Positions 1 to 5,935 are shown, counted from the stretch's first letter. The stretch: 6,350 bases of DNA from Gemmatimonadota bacterium (GCA_019689775.1 JADGGV010000251.1:1-6350); one strand, 5' to 3'. Numbers and translations are program-made. Notes: generated by a model not told the origin, from the sequence alone.

Positions 1-99
1 CACGCGGCCGGCGCCGGGGCCGCCCCGCCGCCCCCGCGCGCCCGGCTGAGGGCCTCGCAACCGCGGGCGCGGCGCCGTCCGCCGCCCCGCGCGTCCCGC

Positions 100-1716
100 T
101 CAGGGCGTGACGGTGATCACCGCGTCCGCGGAGATGCCCTCGACCGTGACGCGCACGACGGCCGTGCCGGGCGCCACGCCGCGGATGGCGCCGGTGGCGT
201 CGATGGTGGCGATGCTCGGATCGAGGCTCTGGAACTCGACGAGCCGGCCGGAGACGGGCGCGCCGTTGACGGCGACGAGGTAGGGGAGCGTCGTCTGCTG
301 GCCGACCCGGACCGTGAGCGACGGCGCGACGGAGAGCCCATCGACGACGGCCGGCGAGATCTCGAGCGACGCCGACGCGATCACGTTGAGCGCGCGGGCC
401 GTGATCGTGACGCGGCCGGTGTCGACGCCGGTGATCAGGCCGGTCGTGTCGACGCGGGCGACGAGCGTGTCGGAGGATGCCCAGGTCACCTTGGCCGACA
501 GCCCGATGCCGAGATCGTCGCGCACGTCGACGGCCAGGCGGCCGGTGCGGTGGAGGCCGAGGACGGCGGATGCGGGCGTGAGCGTCACGTGGACGCTGCG
601 GCCGTTGCCGACGCGGACGCGGACCGTGTCGGCGACGCCGGCGCTCGCCGCGACGATGCGCGCGGCGCCGTCGCCTACGCCGGTGACGAGCCCCGTGGCG
701 GAGACGCGCGCGATGAGCGTGTCGAGGGAGGTCCACGTGATCAGCCTGTACGGGAGCGCGGTGCCGTCCGCGGCGCGTGCGAGCGCGGAGAGCTGCACGC
801 TGTCGCCGACCGCGAGGTCGGCGCCGTCGGGCGAGATGGTCACGGACGCGACCGGCACGGCGACGACGTTGACGGGCGCGAGGCCGCTGGCGCTCTCGCT
901 GTGGGCGAGGACCTGCGTCGTGCCGGGGCGGATGCCCTGGAGGACGCCGGTCGCGGTGACGCGCGCGATCGAGGTGTCCTGCGTCTCCCAGGTCACGGTC
1001 CGGCCCGTGAGCACGTTGCCGTAGATGTCGCGGAGCGTGGCGGTGAGCTGGAGCGCGCCGCCCTCGGGCACGGTGGCGGGAGACGGCGAGATCGAGACGG
1101 CGGCGACCGGTGGCGGCACGACGGTGACGTGGGCCACCCCGAGCTTCCCCTCGCTGCCGACGGTGACGGTCGTGGAGCCGACGGCGAGCGCCGTGACGAG
1201 CCCGGTCTGCAAGACCCGGAGGATGGTCGGGTCGCCCGAGTTCCAGACGAGCGCGCGGTCGGTCAGGCCGTTGTCGGCGGAGTCGCGGAGAGAGACGGTG
1301 AACTGCTGCGTCGCGCCGACGATCAGCCTCGCGCTGTCCGGCGAGAGGACGATCCGGTCGACCGGCACGGCGAGCACCTGGATGTTGAGCGCGCCGATGA
1401 TGCCGTCGACCGTGGCCCGGATCTGCGCGGTGCCCGGCGCCACGCCGGTGACGGTGCCGTCGCTGCCGACGAGCGCGACGGCGGGGTTCGTGGTCTGCCA
1501 GGCGACGGGGCGGCCGCGGACCTCGTCGCCGTTCTTCTTCGTGGCCACGGCGGTGAACCGGACCTGCTGGAGCACACGGACGGAGGCCGGGCCGTCGACC
1601 CGGACCTGCGCGACGTGGTCGTCCTCACAGCCCGTCAACGTCGTCGCGGCAAGGAGGAGCGCGGCGGCTGTGCGGCGGAGCACCGCAGACGGACGTGCTT
1701 CAATGATGGGAGGCAT
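100..1716 (-). CDS. Six-repeat bacterial Ig-like (Big_2-type) lipoprotein
   Basis: Predicted cell-surface or periplasmic lipoprotein of 538 residues. The N-terminus has a basic segment (RR at 14-15), a hydrophobic run (about 18-26) and a lipobox LTGC, so Cys30 should be lipidated after signal peptidase II cleavage. The rest is six tandem Ig-like repeats of about 80-85 residues, roughly 36-116, 118-201, 204-286, 288-369, 374-453 and 458-538. Each starts with a V-x-(I/V/L)-SP-like strand, has a W-x-(S/T)-x-(D/N)-x-x-(I/V)-A core and ends G-x-(I/V/L)-x-G-x-x-x-G-x-(A/T)-x-(I/V). This is the Big_2 pattern, common in adhesins and surface proteins. No enzyme domain, C-terminal anchor or sorting signal is visible, and the protein ends with the last strand of repeat 6. 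The open frame continues upstream to 1914, but ATG 1716 is preferred: it places the lipobox correctly, and the promoter at 1788-1816 would start RNA near 1781, downstream of the alternative ATG at 1785. The Shine-Dalgarno is weak (GGAA). Ligand unknown. Confidence 0.9.
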   Translation of the reverse strand: MPPIIEARPSAVLRRTAAALLLAATTLTGCEDDHVAQVRVDGPASVRVLQQVRFTAVATKKNGDEVRGRPVAWQTTNPAVALVGSDGTVTGVAPGTAQIRATVDGIIGALNIQVLAVPVDRIVLSPDSARLIVGATQQFTVSLRDSADNGLTDRALVWNSGDPTILRVLQTGLVTALAVGSTTVTVGSEGKLGVAHVTVVPPPVAAVSISPSPATVPEGGALQLTATLRDIYGNVLTGRTVTWETQDTSIARVTATGVLQGIRPGTTQVLAHSESASGLAPVNVVAVPVASVTISPDGADLAVGDSVQLSALARAADGTALPYRLITWTSLDTLIARVSATGLVTGVGDGAARIVAASAGVADTVRVRVGNGRSVHVTLTPASAVLGLHRTGRLAVDVRDDLGIGLSAKVTWASSDTLVARVDTTGLITGVDTGRVTITARALNVIASASLEISPAVVDGLSVAPSLTVRVGQQTTLPYLVAVNGAPVSGRLVEFQSLDPSIATIDATGAIRGVAPGTAVVRVTVEGISADAVITVTP

Positions 1717-1739
1717 CGTTCCGGCTTCGGATTGAGGGT

Positions 1740-1759
1740 GCACCGCGTCGGCGCGGTGC
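1740..1759 (-). promoter_or_regulatory. Hairpin in the 5' leader of the Ig-like lipoprotein gene
   Basis: Read on the minus strand, GCACCGCG and CGCGGTGC form a perfect 8-bp stem around the tetraloop CCGA. It sits in the predicted leader of about 65 nt, 23 nt before the ATG at 1716. The stem is seen directly. A role in mRNA stability or translation control is inference, and by length it could be chance in DNA this GC-rich. Confidence 0.45.
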
Positions 1760-1787
1760 CGCCGGGGCGTCGAGGAAAGCTGCATCG

Positions 1788-1816
1788 ATCGTAGCACGGC
1801 GCCCGGTCGGGCGCAA
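1788..1816 (-). promoter_or_regulatory. Sigma-70-type promoter for the Ig-like lipoprotein gene
   Basis: On the minus strand a -35 box TTGCGC (1816-1811) is followed after exactly 17 bp by a -10 box TACGAT (1793-1788), with a TG one base before it (extended -10). Transcription would begin near A1781, giving a leader of about 65 nt to the ATG at 1716. It is the best housekeeping-type promoter I found in the window, and it rules against the longer ORF starts at 1785 and 1914. Confidence 0.65.
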
Positions 1817-1888
1817 GCAAGGTCGGGCGACTGACGTCGGCGAGAGGCGCCGGCTCCGTGCCGGGAGCGCGGATAAACGATGAAAGGT

Positions 1889-1936
1889 GACGCGCGTCGC
1901 CGCGCCGGTGTCACACCCTCACCCCCGACGCGCGTT
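1889..1936. promoter_or_regulatory. Cluster of three short palindromes in the divergent intergenic region
   Basis: Between the divergent lipoprotein genes lie GACGCGCGTC (1889-1898, perfect palindrome), GGTGTCACACC (1907-1917, 5-bp arms around one base) and GACGCGCGTT (1927-1936, near copy of the first). The outer boxes are spaced almost evenly, 8 and 9 bp either side of the middle one. The layout would suit a dimeric regulator binding upstream of the small lipoprotein gene. No regulator is identified, and GC-rich palindromes of this length also arise by chance. Confidence 0.3.
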
Positions 1937-1962
1937 CTGCCTCACGGAGGCGGACGAATCAT

Positions 1963-1968
1963 AGGGAG
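1963..1968 (+). promoter_or_regulatory. Ribosome binding site deciding the start of the small lipoprotein
   Basis: AGGGAG lies 5 bp before the ATG at 1974. A GTG at 1968 is in the same frame and would add two residues, but it overlaps this Shine-Dalgarno, so the ATG is the better start. Confidence 0.6.
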
Positions 1969-1973
1969 TGTCC

Positions 1974-2375
1974 ATGCGGCGATTCGCGATGCTGGTGGCG
2001 CTGGCCGGGGTAGCGGCGTGTGGGCGTGCGGGGCCGACGGAGGCCTCGCTCGGCGAGGAGTTCACGCTCCGCACCGGCGAGTCGGCGACCGTCGGCCCGG
2101 ACAGCCTGTCGGTCACGTTCACGAAGATCACCGCGGACAGCCGGTGCCCCGCCGACGTCACCTGCGTCTGGGCGGGCGATGCCGGCGTGCTGCTGCTGCT
2201 GTCGGGCGCGGGGGACACGCAGGCGCTCGAGCTGCACACCGCGGCGCAGGTCGGCCCGAACCGGGGGAGCTTCCACGGCTACGCGGTGCAGCTCCTCGAG
2301 GTGCGGCCGCAGCCGCGCGTCCGCGAGCCGATCCCCTCGGGCGACTACCTGGTCACGTTGCGCGTCTCGCGGTGA
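1974..2375 (+). CDS. Small lipoprotein of unknown function with a CPxDVTCVWAG motif
   Basis: A 133-residue exported lipoprotein. The N-terminus has two arginines, a hydrophobic stretch (about 4-15) and a lipobox VAAC, placing the lipidated cysteine at residue 16. The mature part of about 117 residues looks like a small all-beta domain: alternating hydrophobic strands, no long helix and no membrane span. Its most distinctive feature is a Cys-Pro...Cys-Val-Trp-Ala-Gly segment at about 58-68, with Cys58 and Cys64 able to form a disulfide in the periplasm. The C-terminus ends on a strand (DYLVTLRVSR). From memory, similar RCPxxVxCVWAG segments occur in uncharacterised secreted proteins of several phyla, but I cannot name a family and assign no function. 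It is divergent from the Ig-like lipoprotein gene, and a gap of 130 bp separates it from the phosphatase gene. Confidence 0.8.
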   Translation: MRRFAMLVALAGVAACGRAGPTEASLGEEFTLRTGESATVGPDSLSVTFTKITADSRCPADVTCVWAGDAGVLLLLSGAGDTQALELHTAAQVGPNRGSFHGYAVQLLEVRPQPRVREPIPSGDYLVTLRVSR

Positions 2376-2505
2376 GGCGACGCGAACCGGGCCGGCCGCC
2401 CGTGCGATCGCGCCGCCCCCCTCGCCGGATCCGCCGCGGCGCGCCAGAATACCCCGCGACAGCCGGCGAGCCCGCCGCCGAAGGATCCCCCGAAACCAGA
2501 CGACC

Positions 2506-3168
2506 GTGCCCGACCCGGGTCCGCGCTACCGCTCCGTGGTGTTCGATTGCGACAGCACGCTCTCGGCGATCGAGGGGATCGACGAGCTGGCCGGGCCGCG
2601 GAAGGCGGATATCGCGGCGCTGACGGACGCCGCCATGCGCGGCGAGGTGGCGCTGGAGGAGGTGTACGGCCGGCGGCTGGCGCTCGTGCACCCCAGCCGT
2701 GCCCGCGTGGAGGCGCTCGGCCGGGCGTACGTCGAGCACGTGGTGCCGGGCGCCGCGGAGGCGGTCGCGGCGCTGCGGCGGGCGGGGGTGGTGGTGCGGG
2801 CGATCTCCGGCGGCCTGCTCCCCGCGATCCGCACGCTGACCCGCCGCCTCGGCTTCCCCGACGAGGATGTGGCCGCCGTCGACGTGTACTTCGACGCCGC
2901 GGGCGAGTACGCCGGCTACGACGTCGCCTCGCCGCTGGCGCGGACCGGCGGCAAGGCCGAGGTACTGCGCCGGTGGGCGCCCGCGCTGCCGCGCCCCCTC
3001 CTCATGGTGGGCGACGGCATCACCGACCTGGAGGCGCGGCCGCCCGCGGATGCGTTCCTGGCGTTCACCGGCGTGGCGGTGCGCCCGCGCGTGGTGGCGG
3101 CGGCGGACCACGCGGCCGCGTCGATGGCGGAGGTGGTGGCGCTGGTGCTGGGTGCGCCGGGCGGATAG
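2506..3168 (+). CDS. serB: Phosphoserine phosphatase, eukaryotic-like HAD type
   Basis: Cytosolic HAD-superfamily hydrolase of 220 residues, predicted to convert O-phospho-L-serine to L-serine and phosphate with Mg2+, the last step of the phosphorylated serine pathway. All HAD motifs are present: I, DCDST (Asp14 nucleophile, Asp16 acid/base); II, SGG (Ser101); III, Lys150 in TGGK; IV, GDGITD (Asp170 and Asp174). The cap carries the family signature EGIDELA (23-29) and MRGEV (44-48). RLALVHPSR (57-65), GEYAGYD (133-139) and PPADAF after motif IV (179-184) closely resemble human PSPH as I recall it, more than E. coli SerB. The protein is near the human length (about 225) and lacks the N-terminal ACT-like extension of E. 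coli SerB. The GTG at 2506 is the only reasonable start, just before motif I, but no Shine-Dalgarno precedes it; GAAGGA is over 20 nt away. The product class is sure; substrate specificity is inferred. Confidence 0.92.
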   Translation: MPDPGPRYRSVVFDCDSTLSAIEGIDELAGPRKADIAALTDAAMRGEVALEEVYGRRLALVHPSRARVEALGRAYVEHVVPGAAEAVAALRRAGVVVRAISGGLLPAIRTLTRRLGFPDEDVAAVDVYFDAAGEYAGYDVASPLARTGGKAEVLRRWAPALPRPLLMVGDGITDLEARPPADAFLAFTGVAVRPRVVAAADHAAASMAEVVALVLGAPGG

Positions 3169-3316
3169 CGCCGGGCGTGGGACTTGGCCGGGGTCGCCGG
3201 CGCGCCAGGCGCACCGGCGTGATCCGGCGCGCCTCCGCGGGGGCGCGCACTCCTGGCGTGTCGTTCCCCGGTGCGAGTACTGTTCGGGCTCGCGAGCAAG
3301 CATCTCCTCGACCGAT

Positions 3317-3320
3317 GGAG
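3317..3320 (+). promoter_or_regulatory. Ribosome binding site deciding the aminotransferase start
   Basis: GGAG lies 6 bp before the ATG at 3327. Another in-frame ATG at 3315 has no Shine-Dalgarno and itself overlaps this site, so the downstream ATG is chosen. Confidence 0.6.
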
Positions 3321-3326
3321 CCGTCG

Positions 3327-4424
3327 ATGCCCGATACCCAGTCGTTCGGCCGTTTCTTCCTCCCCGGCCCGACCGAAGTCCTCCCCGAGATCCTGGACGC
3401 GCTGCGCGGCCCGATGGTCGGGCACCGCGCGAAGGCGATGGAGGAGTTGATCGCTTCCGTGCAGCCGGGGCTCCAGGCGATCTTCCGCACGGAGCGGCCC
3501 GTCTACATCTCGACCTCGTCGTCGACGGGGCTGATGGAGGCCGCGGTGCGCAACGGCGCGTTGCGCCGGGTGCTCTCGCTGGTCAACGGCGCGTTCAGCG
3601 AGCGCTTCTACCGGATCGCCGAGGCGACGGGGCTGCACACCGAGGCGCTGGTCGTCGAGTGGGGGGAGGTGAACACGCCGGAGGCGCTGGTGGACGCGCT
3701 CCGGGTCGGCGACTTCGACGCGGTCACGGTGGTGCACTCGGAGACGTCGACCGGGGTGCTGAACCCGATCCGCGAGCTGGCGCAGGTGTGTCACCAGGCG
3801 GGCGACGTCGTGCTGCTGGTGGACAGCGTCTCGGGCGCCGGGGGGACGCGACTGGAGACGGACGCCTGGGAGCTGGACGTCGTGCTGACGGGCTCGCAGA
3901 AGGCGCTCGCGCTGCCGCCGGGGCTCGCGTTCGCGGTGGCGAACGAGCGGATCCTGCTGCGCGCGGAGCGGAAGAAGGACCGCGGCGTCTACTTCGACTT
4001 CCTGGAGTTTGAGAAGAACATCCGGAAGAACCAGACGCCGAACACGCCGGCGGTCTCGCTGTTCTACGCGCTGGCGGCGCAGATGCGCCGGATCCAGGCG
4101 GAGGGGGTCGAGGCGCGCTGGGCGCGGCACGCGGCCATGGCCGAGACGACCTACCGCTGGGTCGACGACATGCGCAGCCGCGGCTACCCGCTGGCGGTGC
4201 TGGCGCCCGAGGGGTTCCGCTCCCCCACGGTGACGTGCATCGTGCTGCCGGAGGGCGTCAGCGGGAGCGAGGTCACCCGGCGGGTGAAGGAGCGCGGCTT
4301 CACGATCGCCACCGGCTACGGGAAGCTGAAGGAGTCGACGATCCGGATCGGCCACATGGGCGAGCACACGGTGGCGGAGACGGAGGCCGTGCTGTCCGTC
4401 GTCGAGGAGGTGCTCCGGCGTTGA
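3327..4424 (+). CDS. Class V PLP aminotransferase (serine-pyruvate/alanine-glyoxylate type)
   Basis: A 365-residue cytosolic fold-type I PLP enzyme, full length for the family. Visible signatures are LPGPTEV (12-18), MVGHR (30-34), the STSSSTG phosphate-binding turn (62-68), HSETSTG (137-143), Asp166 in LLVDSVSG (pairs with the PLP nitrogen), the Schiff-base Lys192 in TGSQKAL, NTPA (239-242) and Arg340 in STIRIGHMG, which should bind the substrate carboxylate. These mark the serine-pyruvate/alanine-glyoxylate branch of class V rather than cysteine desulfurases or classical SerC. Possible reactions are alanine or serine with glyoxylate or pyruvate, or phosphoserine:2-oxoglutarate transamination. 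The neighbouring phosphoserine phosphatase favours the last, but this is inference. The gap from that gene is 158 bp and contains a weak -10-like TACTGT (3278-3283) with no good -35, so separate transcription is possible. An 8-bp GGCGCGCC stem (3199-3206 with 3226-3233) in the gap could end the upstream transcript. Confidence 0.9.
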   Translation: MPDTQSFGRFFLPGPTEVLPEILDALRGPMVGHRAKAMEELIASVQPGLQAIFRTERPVYISTSSSTGLMEAAVRNGALRRVLSLVNGAFSERFYRIAEATGLHTEALVVEWGEVNTPEALVDALRVGDFDAVTVVHSETSTGVLNPIRELAQVCHQAGDVVLLVDSVSGAGGTRLETDAWELDVVLTGSQKALALPPGLAFAVANERILLRAERKKDRGVYFDFLEFEKNIRKNQTPNTPAVSLFYALAAQMRRIQAEGVEARWARHAAMAETTYRWVDDMRSRGYPLAVLAPEGFRSPTVTCIVLPEGVSGSEVTRRVKERGFTIATGYGKLKESTIRIGHMGEHTVAETEAVLSVVEEVLRR

Positions 4425-4518
4425 GCGCATCGCGGCGGCGCCGCGCGGGCTCCGGCCGGCGGAGCGCAGCGGCGGGCGCGGGGTACATCCCGGCGAAGCG
4501 CGCGACACTTTCCGGCGC

Positions 4519-4555
4519 CCGGCCGCCCGGCGGCGACCACGATCCGGGCGGCTGG
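4519..4555. terminator. Strong GC-rich stem-loop downstream of the aminotransferase gene
   Basis: Positions 4519-4530 pair with 4544-4555: a 12-bp stem with one G-U pair and a 13-nt loop. It starts 95 bp after the aminotransferase stop. No T run follows on the plus strand, so it is not a textbook intrinsic terminator. It may stabilise the 3' end or help terminate, as U-less stems are often proposed to do in GC-rich genomes. Confidence 0.3.
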
Positions 4556-4573
4556 CGCGTTATGTGAAAGAGA

Positions 4574-4595
4574 GCGCCCCGTGACCGCGGGGCGC
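4574..4595. other. Hairpin GCGCCCCG/CGGGGCGC before the patatin gene
   Basis: A perfect 8-bp stem around a 6-nt loop (TGACCG), preceded on the plus strand by GAAAGAGA. Read on the minus strand it is followed by TCTCTTTC, so the shape fits a terminator for leftward transcription, but no leftward gene lies to its right. On the plus strand no T run follows. It may be the first element of a structured leader of the patatin gene. Confidence 0.35.
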
Positions 4596-4612
4596 CGATG
4601 CGAGTCGAGAAG

Positions 4613-4627
4613 GCAACGATTCGTTGC
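4613..4627. promoter_or_regulatory. 15-bp perfect palindrome GCAACGATTCGTTGC
   Basis: Two 7-bp arms (GCAACGA and TCGTTGC) flank a single T, and it is less GC-rich than its surroundings. It lies 90 bp before the patatin start codon, between two hairpins. It could be an operator for a dimeric repressor or part of an RNA leader structure. No regulator is identified. Confidence 0.4.
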
Positions 4628-4629
4628 AC

Positions 4630-4664
4630 CCCGTCGGGCGGAGAACTCTCGCCCGAGGGGTTTC
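4630..4664 (+). terminator. Terminator-like stem-loop with short T tail upstream of patatin
   Basis: CCCC (4630-4633) pairs with GGGG (4658-4661) and TCGGGCG (4635-4641) with CGCCCGA (4651-4657): 11 bp with one bulged G and a 9-nt loop. TTT follows directly at 4662-4664. It could be a terminator for the aminotransferase transcript or an attenuator in the patatin leader. The T tract is short, so termination is uncertain. Confidence 0.4.
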
Positions 4665-4705
4665 AGGCCATCCAGGGAGCGACGACGAATGCGCGGCGCG
4701 AGCGC

Positions 4706-4710
4706 GGGAG
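4706..4710 (+). promoter_or_regulatory. Ribosome binding site deciding the patatin start
   Basis: GGGAG lies 7 bp before the in-frame GTG at 4718. The upstream in-frame ATG at 4598 directly abuts a hairpin, has only a poor GGGGCG upstream and would put two palindromic structures inside the coding sequence, so GTG 4718 is preferred. Confidence 0.6.
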
Positions 4711-4717
4711 CGCGACG

Positions 4718-5923
4718 GTGAGCACGGCGCGGGCCGAGCTGCGACAGGCGGCCGATCCGCCCGCCCCCGACCTCGCGTTCGTGCTGACCGGCGGCGGGGC
4801 GCGCGGCGCATACCAGGCCGGCGTCATGCGCTGGATCGCGCGGCACTTCCCCGACCTGCGCGTGCCGATCTATGCCGGCGTCTCGGCCGGCGCCGTGAAC
4901 GCGGTCCACATCGCCTCGCATCACGGCACCTTCAAGCAGGCCGTCGAGGAGCTGACCGGCCTCTGGCGCCAGCTCACGCTCGACCGCGTCGTCGACGTGC
5001 GCGCGCCCGGGCTCGCCTGGAACGTCCTGCGCTGGGGCGCCGGCCTCGTCTCCGGCGGCCTGGTGCCGACCCCGAGCGGGCGCGCCTTCCTCGACACCAC
5101 GCCGCTGCGCGCGTACCTCGAGGAGGCCTTCGCCGCCGTCAACGGCGAGGTCACCGGCATCGAGTACAACCTGCGCCGCGGCGCGCTCCGCGCCATCTCC
5201 ATCGTCACCACGAGCTACACCACCGGGAACTCCGTCATCTGGGTGCAGGGGAAGGGCGTCGAGCCCCGGGCGCGCTGGGGGAAGAAGAACCGCGTCATCC
5301 AGACGCGCCTCGGCGTGGACCACGTCATGGCGTCCTGCGCCATCCCGCTCTTCTTCCCCGCCGTCCGCATCGGCAACGGCTGGTACGGCGACGGCGGGAT
5401 CCGCCTCACCGCCCCGCTCGCCCCCGCGCTGCACCTCGGCGCGCGCCGCATCATCGCCATCTCGACCCGCTACGAGGCGCCCGGCGCCGGCCACAAGAAG
5501 ACCGTCGTCGGCTACCCACCGCCGGCCGTCATCTTCGGCGCCATGTTGAACGCCATCTTCCTCGACCTGGTCGACCAGGACCTGGCCCGCCTCGAGCGCT
5601 TCAACGAGCTGCTCGAGAAGATCCCGCCCCAGGACCGCGACGGGATGCGGCCGATCGAGTTCGTCTCGCTCCGCCCCTCCCGCGACCTCGCCCGCCTCGC
5701 CCGCAAGTTCGAGCCGCTCCTCCCGCGCGCGTTCCGCTTCCTCTCGCGCGGCCTCGGCACGCGCCGCAGCGCCAGCCCCGACCTGCTCAGCATGCTCCTC
5801 TTCGTGCCCGAGTACATCGATCGGATCATGGACGTCGGCGACGCGGACGCCGAGCGCCACGCCGAGGCGCTCACGCGCCTGCTCGCGCACCGGGCGCCCG
5901 CCGGCGCCGAGGCCGCTGGCTGA
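4718..5923 (+). CDS. Patatin-like phospholipase family protein
   Basis: A 401-residue predicted serine lipid acyl hydrolase with a Ser-Asp dyad. The N-terminal core shows the full patatin signature: the oxyanion-hole loop GGGARG (25-30), the nucleophile elbow GVSAG with Ser56 (54-58), and the DGG motif with Asp225 (225-227). Between them are helices (about 72-115) and a beta-rich part (about 155-180). After the catalytic Asp come IIAIST (245-250) and a C-terminal region of about 150 residues, mostly helical and charged, that I cannot assign to a known domain. No signal peptide or membrane span is evident, so it is probably cytosolic or peripheral to the inner membrane. Family members cleave phospholipid or acylglycerol esters; the substrate here is unknown. 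The third codon position favours C (GCC, CTC, CGC, ATC), unlike the more G-ending aminotransferase gene on the same strand. If translation began at ATG 4598, 40 residues would be added. No other gene here suggests its pathway. Confidence 0.92.
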   Translation: MSTARAELRQAADPPAPDLAFVLTGGGARGAYQAGVMRWIARHFPDLRVPIYAGVSAGAVNAVHIASHHGTFKQAVEELTGLWRQLTLDRVVDVRAPGLAWNVLRWGAGLVSGGLVPTPSGRAFLDTTPLRAYLEEAFAAVNGEVTGIEYNLRRGALRAISIVTTSYTTGNSVIWVQGKGVEPRARWGKKNRVIQTRLGVDHVMASCAIPLFFPAVRIGNGWYGDGGIRLTAPLAPALHLGARRIIAISTRYEAPGAGHKKTVVGYPPPAVIFGAMLNAIFLDLVDQDLARLERFNELLEKIPPQDRDGMRPIEFVSLRPSRDLARLARKFEPLLPRAFRFLSRGLGTRRSASPDLLSMLLFVPEYIDRIMDVGDADAERHAEALTRLLAHRAPAGAEAAG

Positions 5924-5935
5924 GCCTCGCGGCCC

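Noticed and set aside
1..99. Terminator for the Ig-like gene
   Set aside because: Several short GC palindromes but no clear stem followed by a T run on the minus strand.
314..1794. Long plus-strand open frames opposite the Ig-like gene
   Set aside because: Antisense shadows typical of high GC: low-complexity Arg/Gly/Asp/Ala or Ser/Thr/Arg composition, no domain, and the minus-strand frame has a clear lipobox and Ig repeats.
1717..1914. N-terminal extension of the Ig-like lipoprotein up to 1914
   Set aside because: It lies across and upstream of the promoter at 1788-1816, is arginine-rich without domain features, and would bury the lipoprotein signal inside the protein.
3197..3233. Ten-base direct repeat CCGGCGCGCC (3197-3206, 3224-3233)
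   Set aside because: It can form only an 8-bp stem from a self-complementary GC word with no T tail; too likely by chance in this composition.
3278..3283. TACTGT as -10 of an aminotransferase promoter
   Set aside because: No acceptable -35 box at 16-18 bp, so it is mentioned in the gene entry but not listed as a promoter.
2547..3326. Upstream extension of the aminotransferase frame
   Set aside because: The 260-codon extension is Arg/Gly/Ala low-complexity sequence overlapping the phosphatase gene in another frame. The real start at 3327 has a ribosome site and family-typical N-terminus.
2916..4508. 530-residue minus-strand open frame
   Set aside because: Antisense to two confident genes, with composition dominated by Arg, His, Leu and Asp and no motif.
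4598..4717. Start of the patatin gene at ATG 4598
   Set aside because: Poor ribosome site. The extra 40 codons would encode a palindrome and a terminator-like stem, whereas GTG 4718 has GGGAG at 7 bp.
4316..5890. 524-residue minus-strand open frame over the patatin gene
   Set aside because: The plus-strand patatin has all catalytic motifs. The opposite frame is a complementary-strand artefact rich in Ala, Gly, Glu, Asp and Arg.
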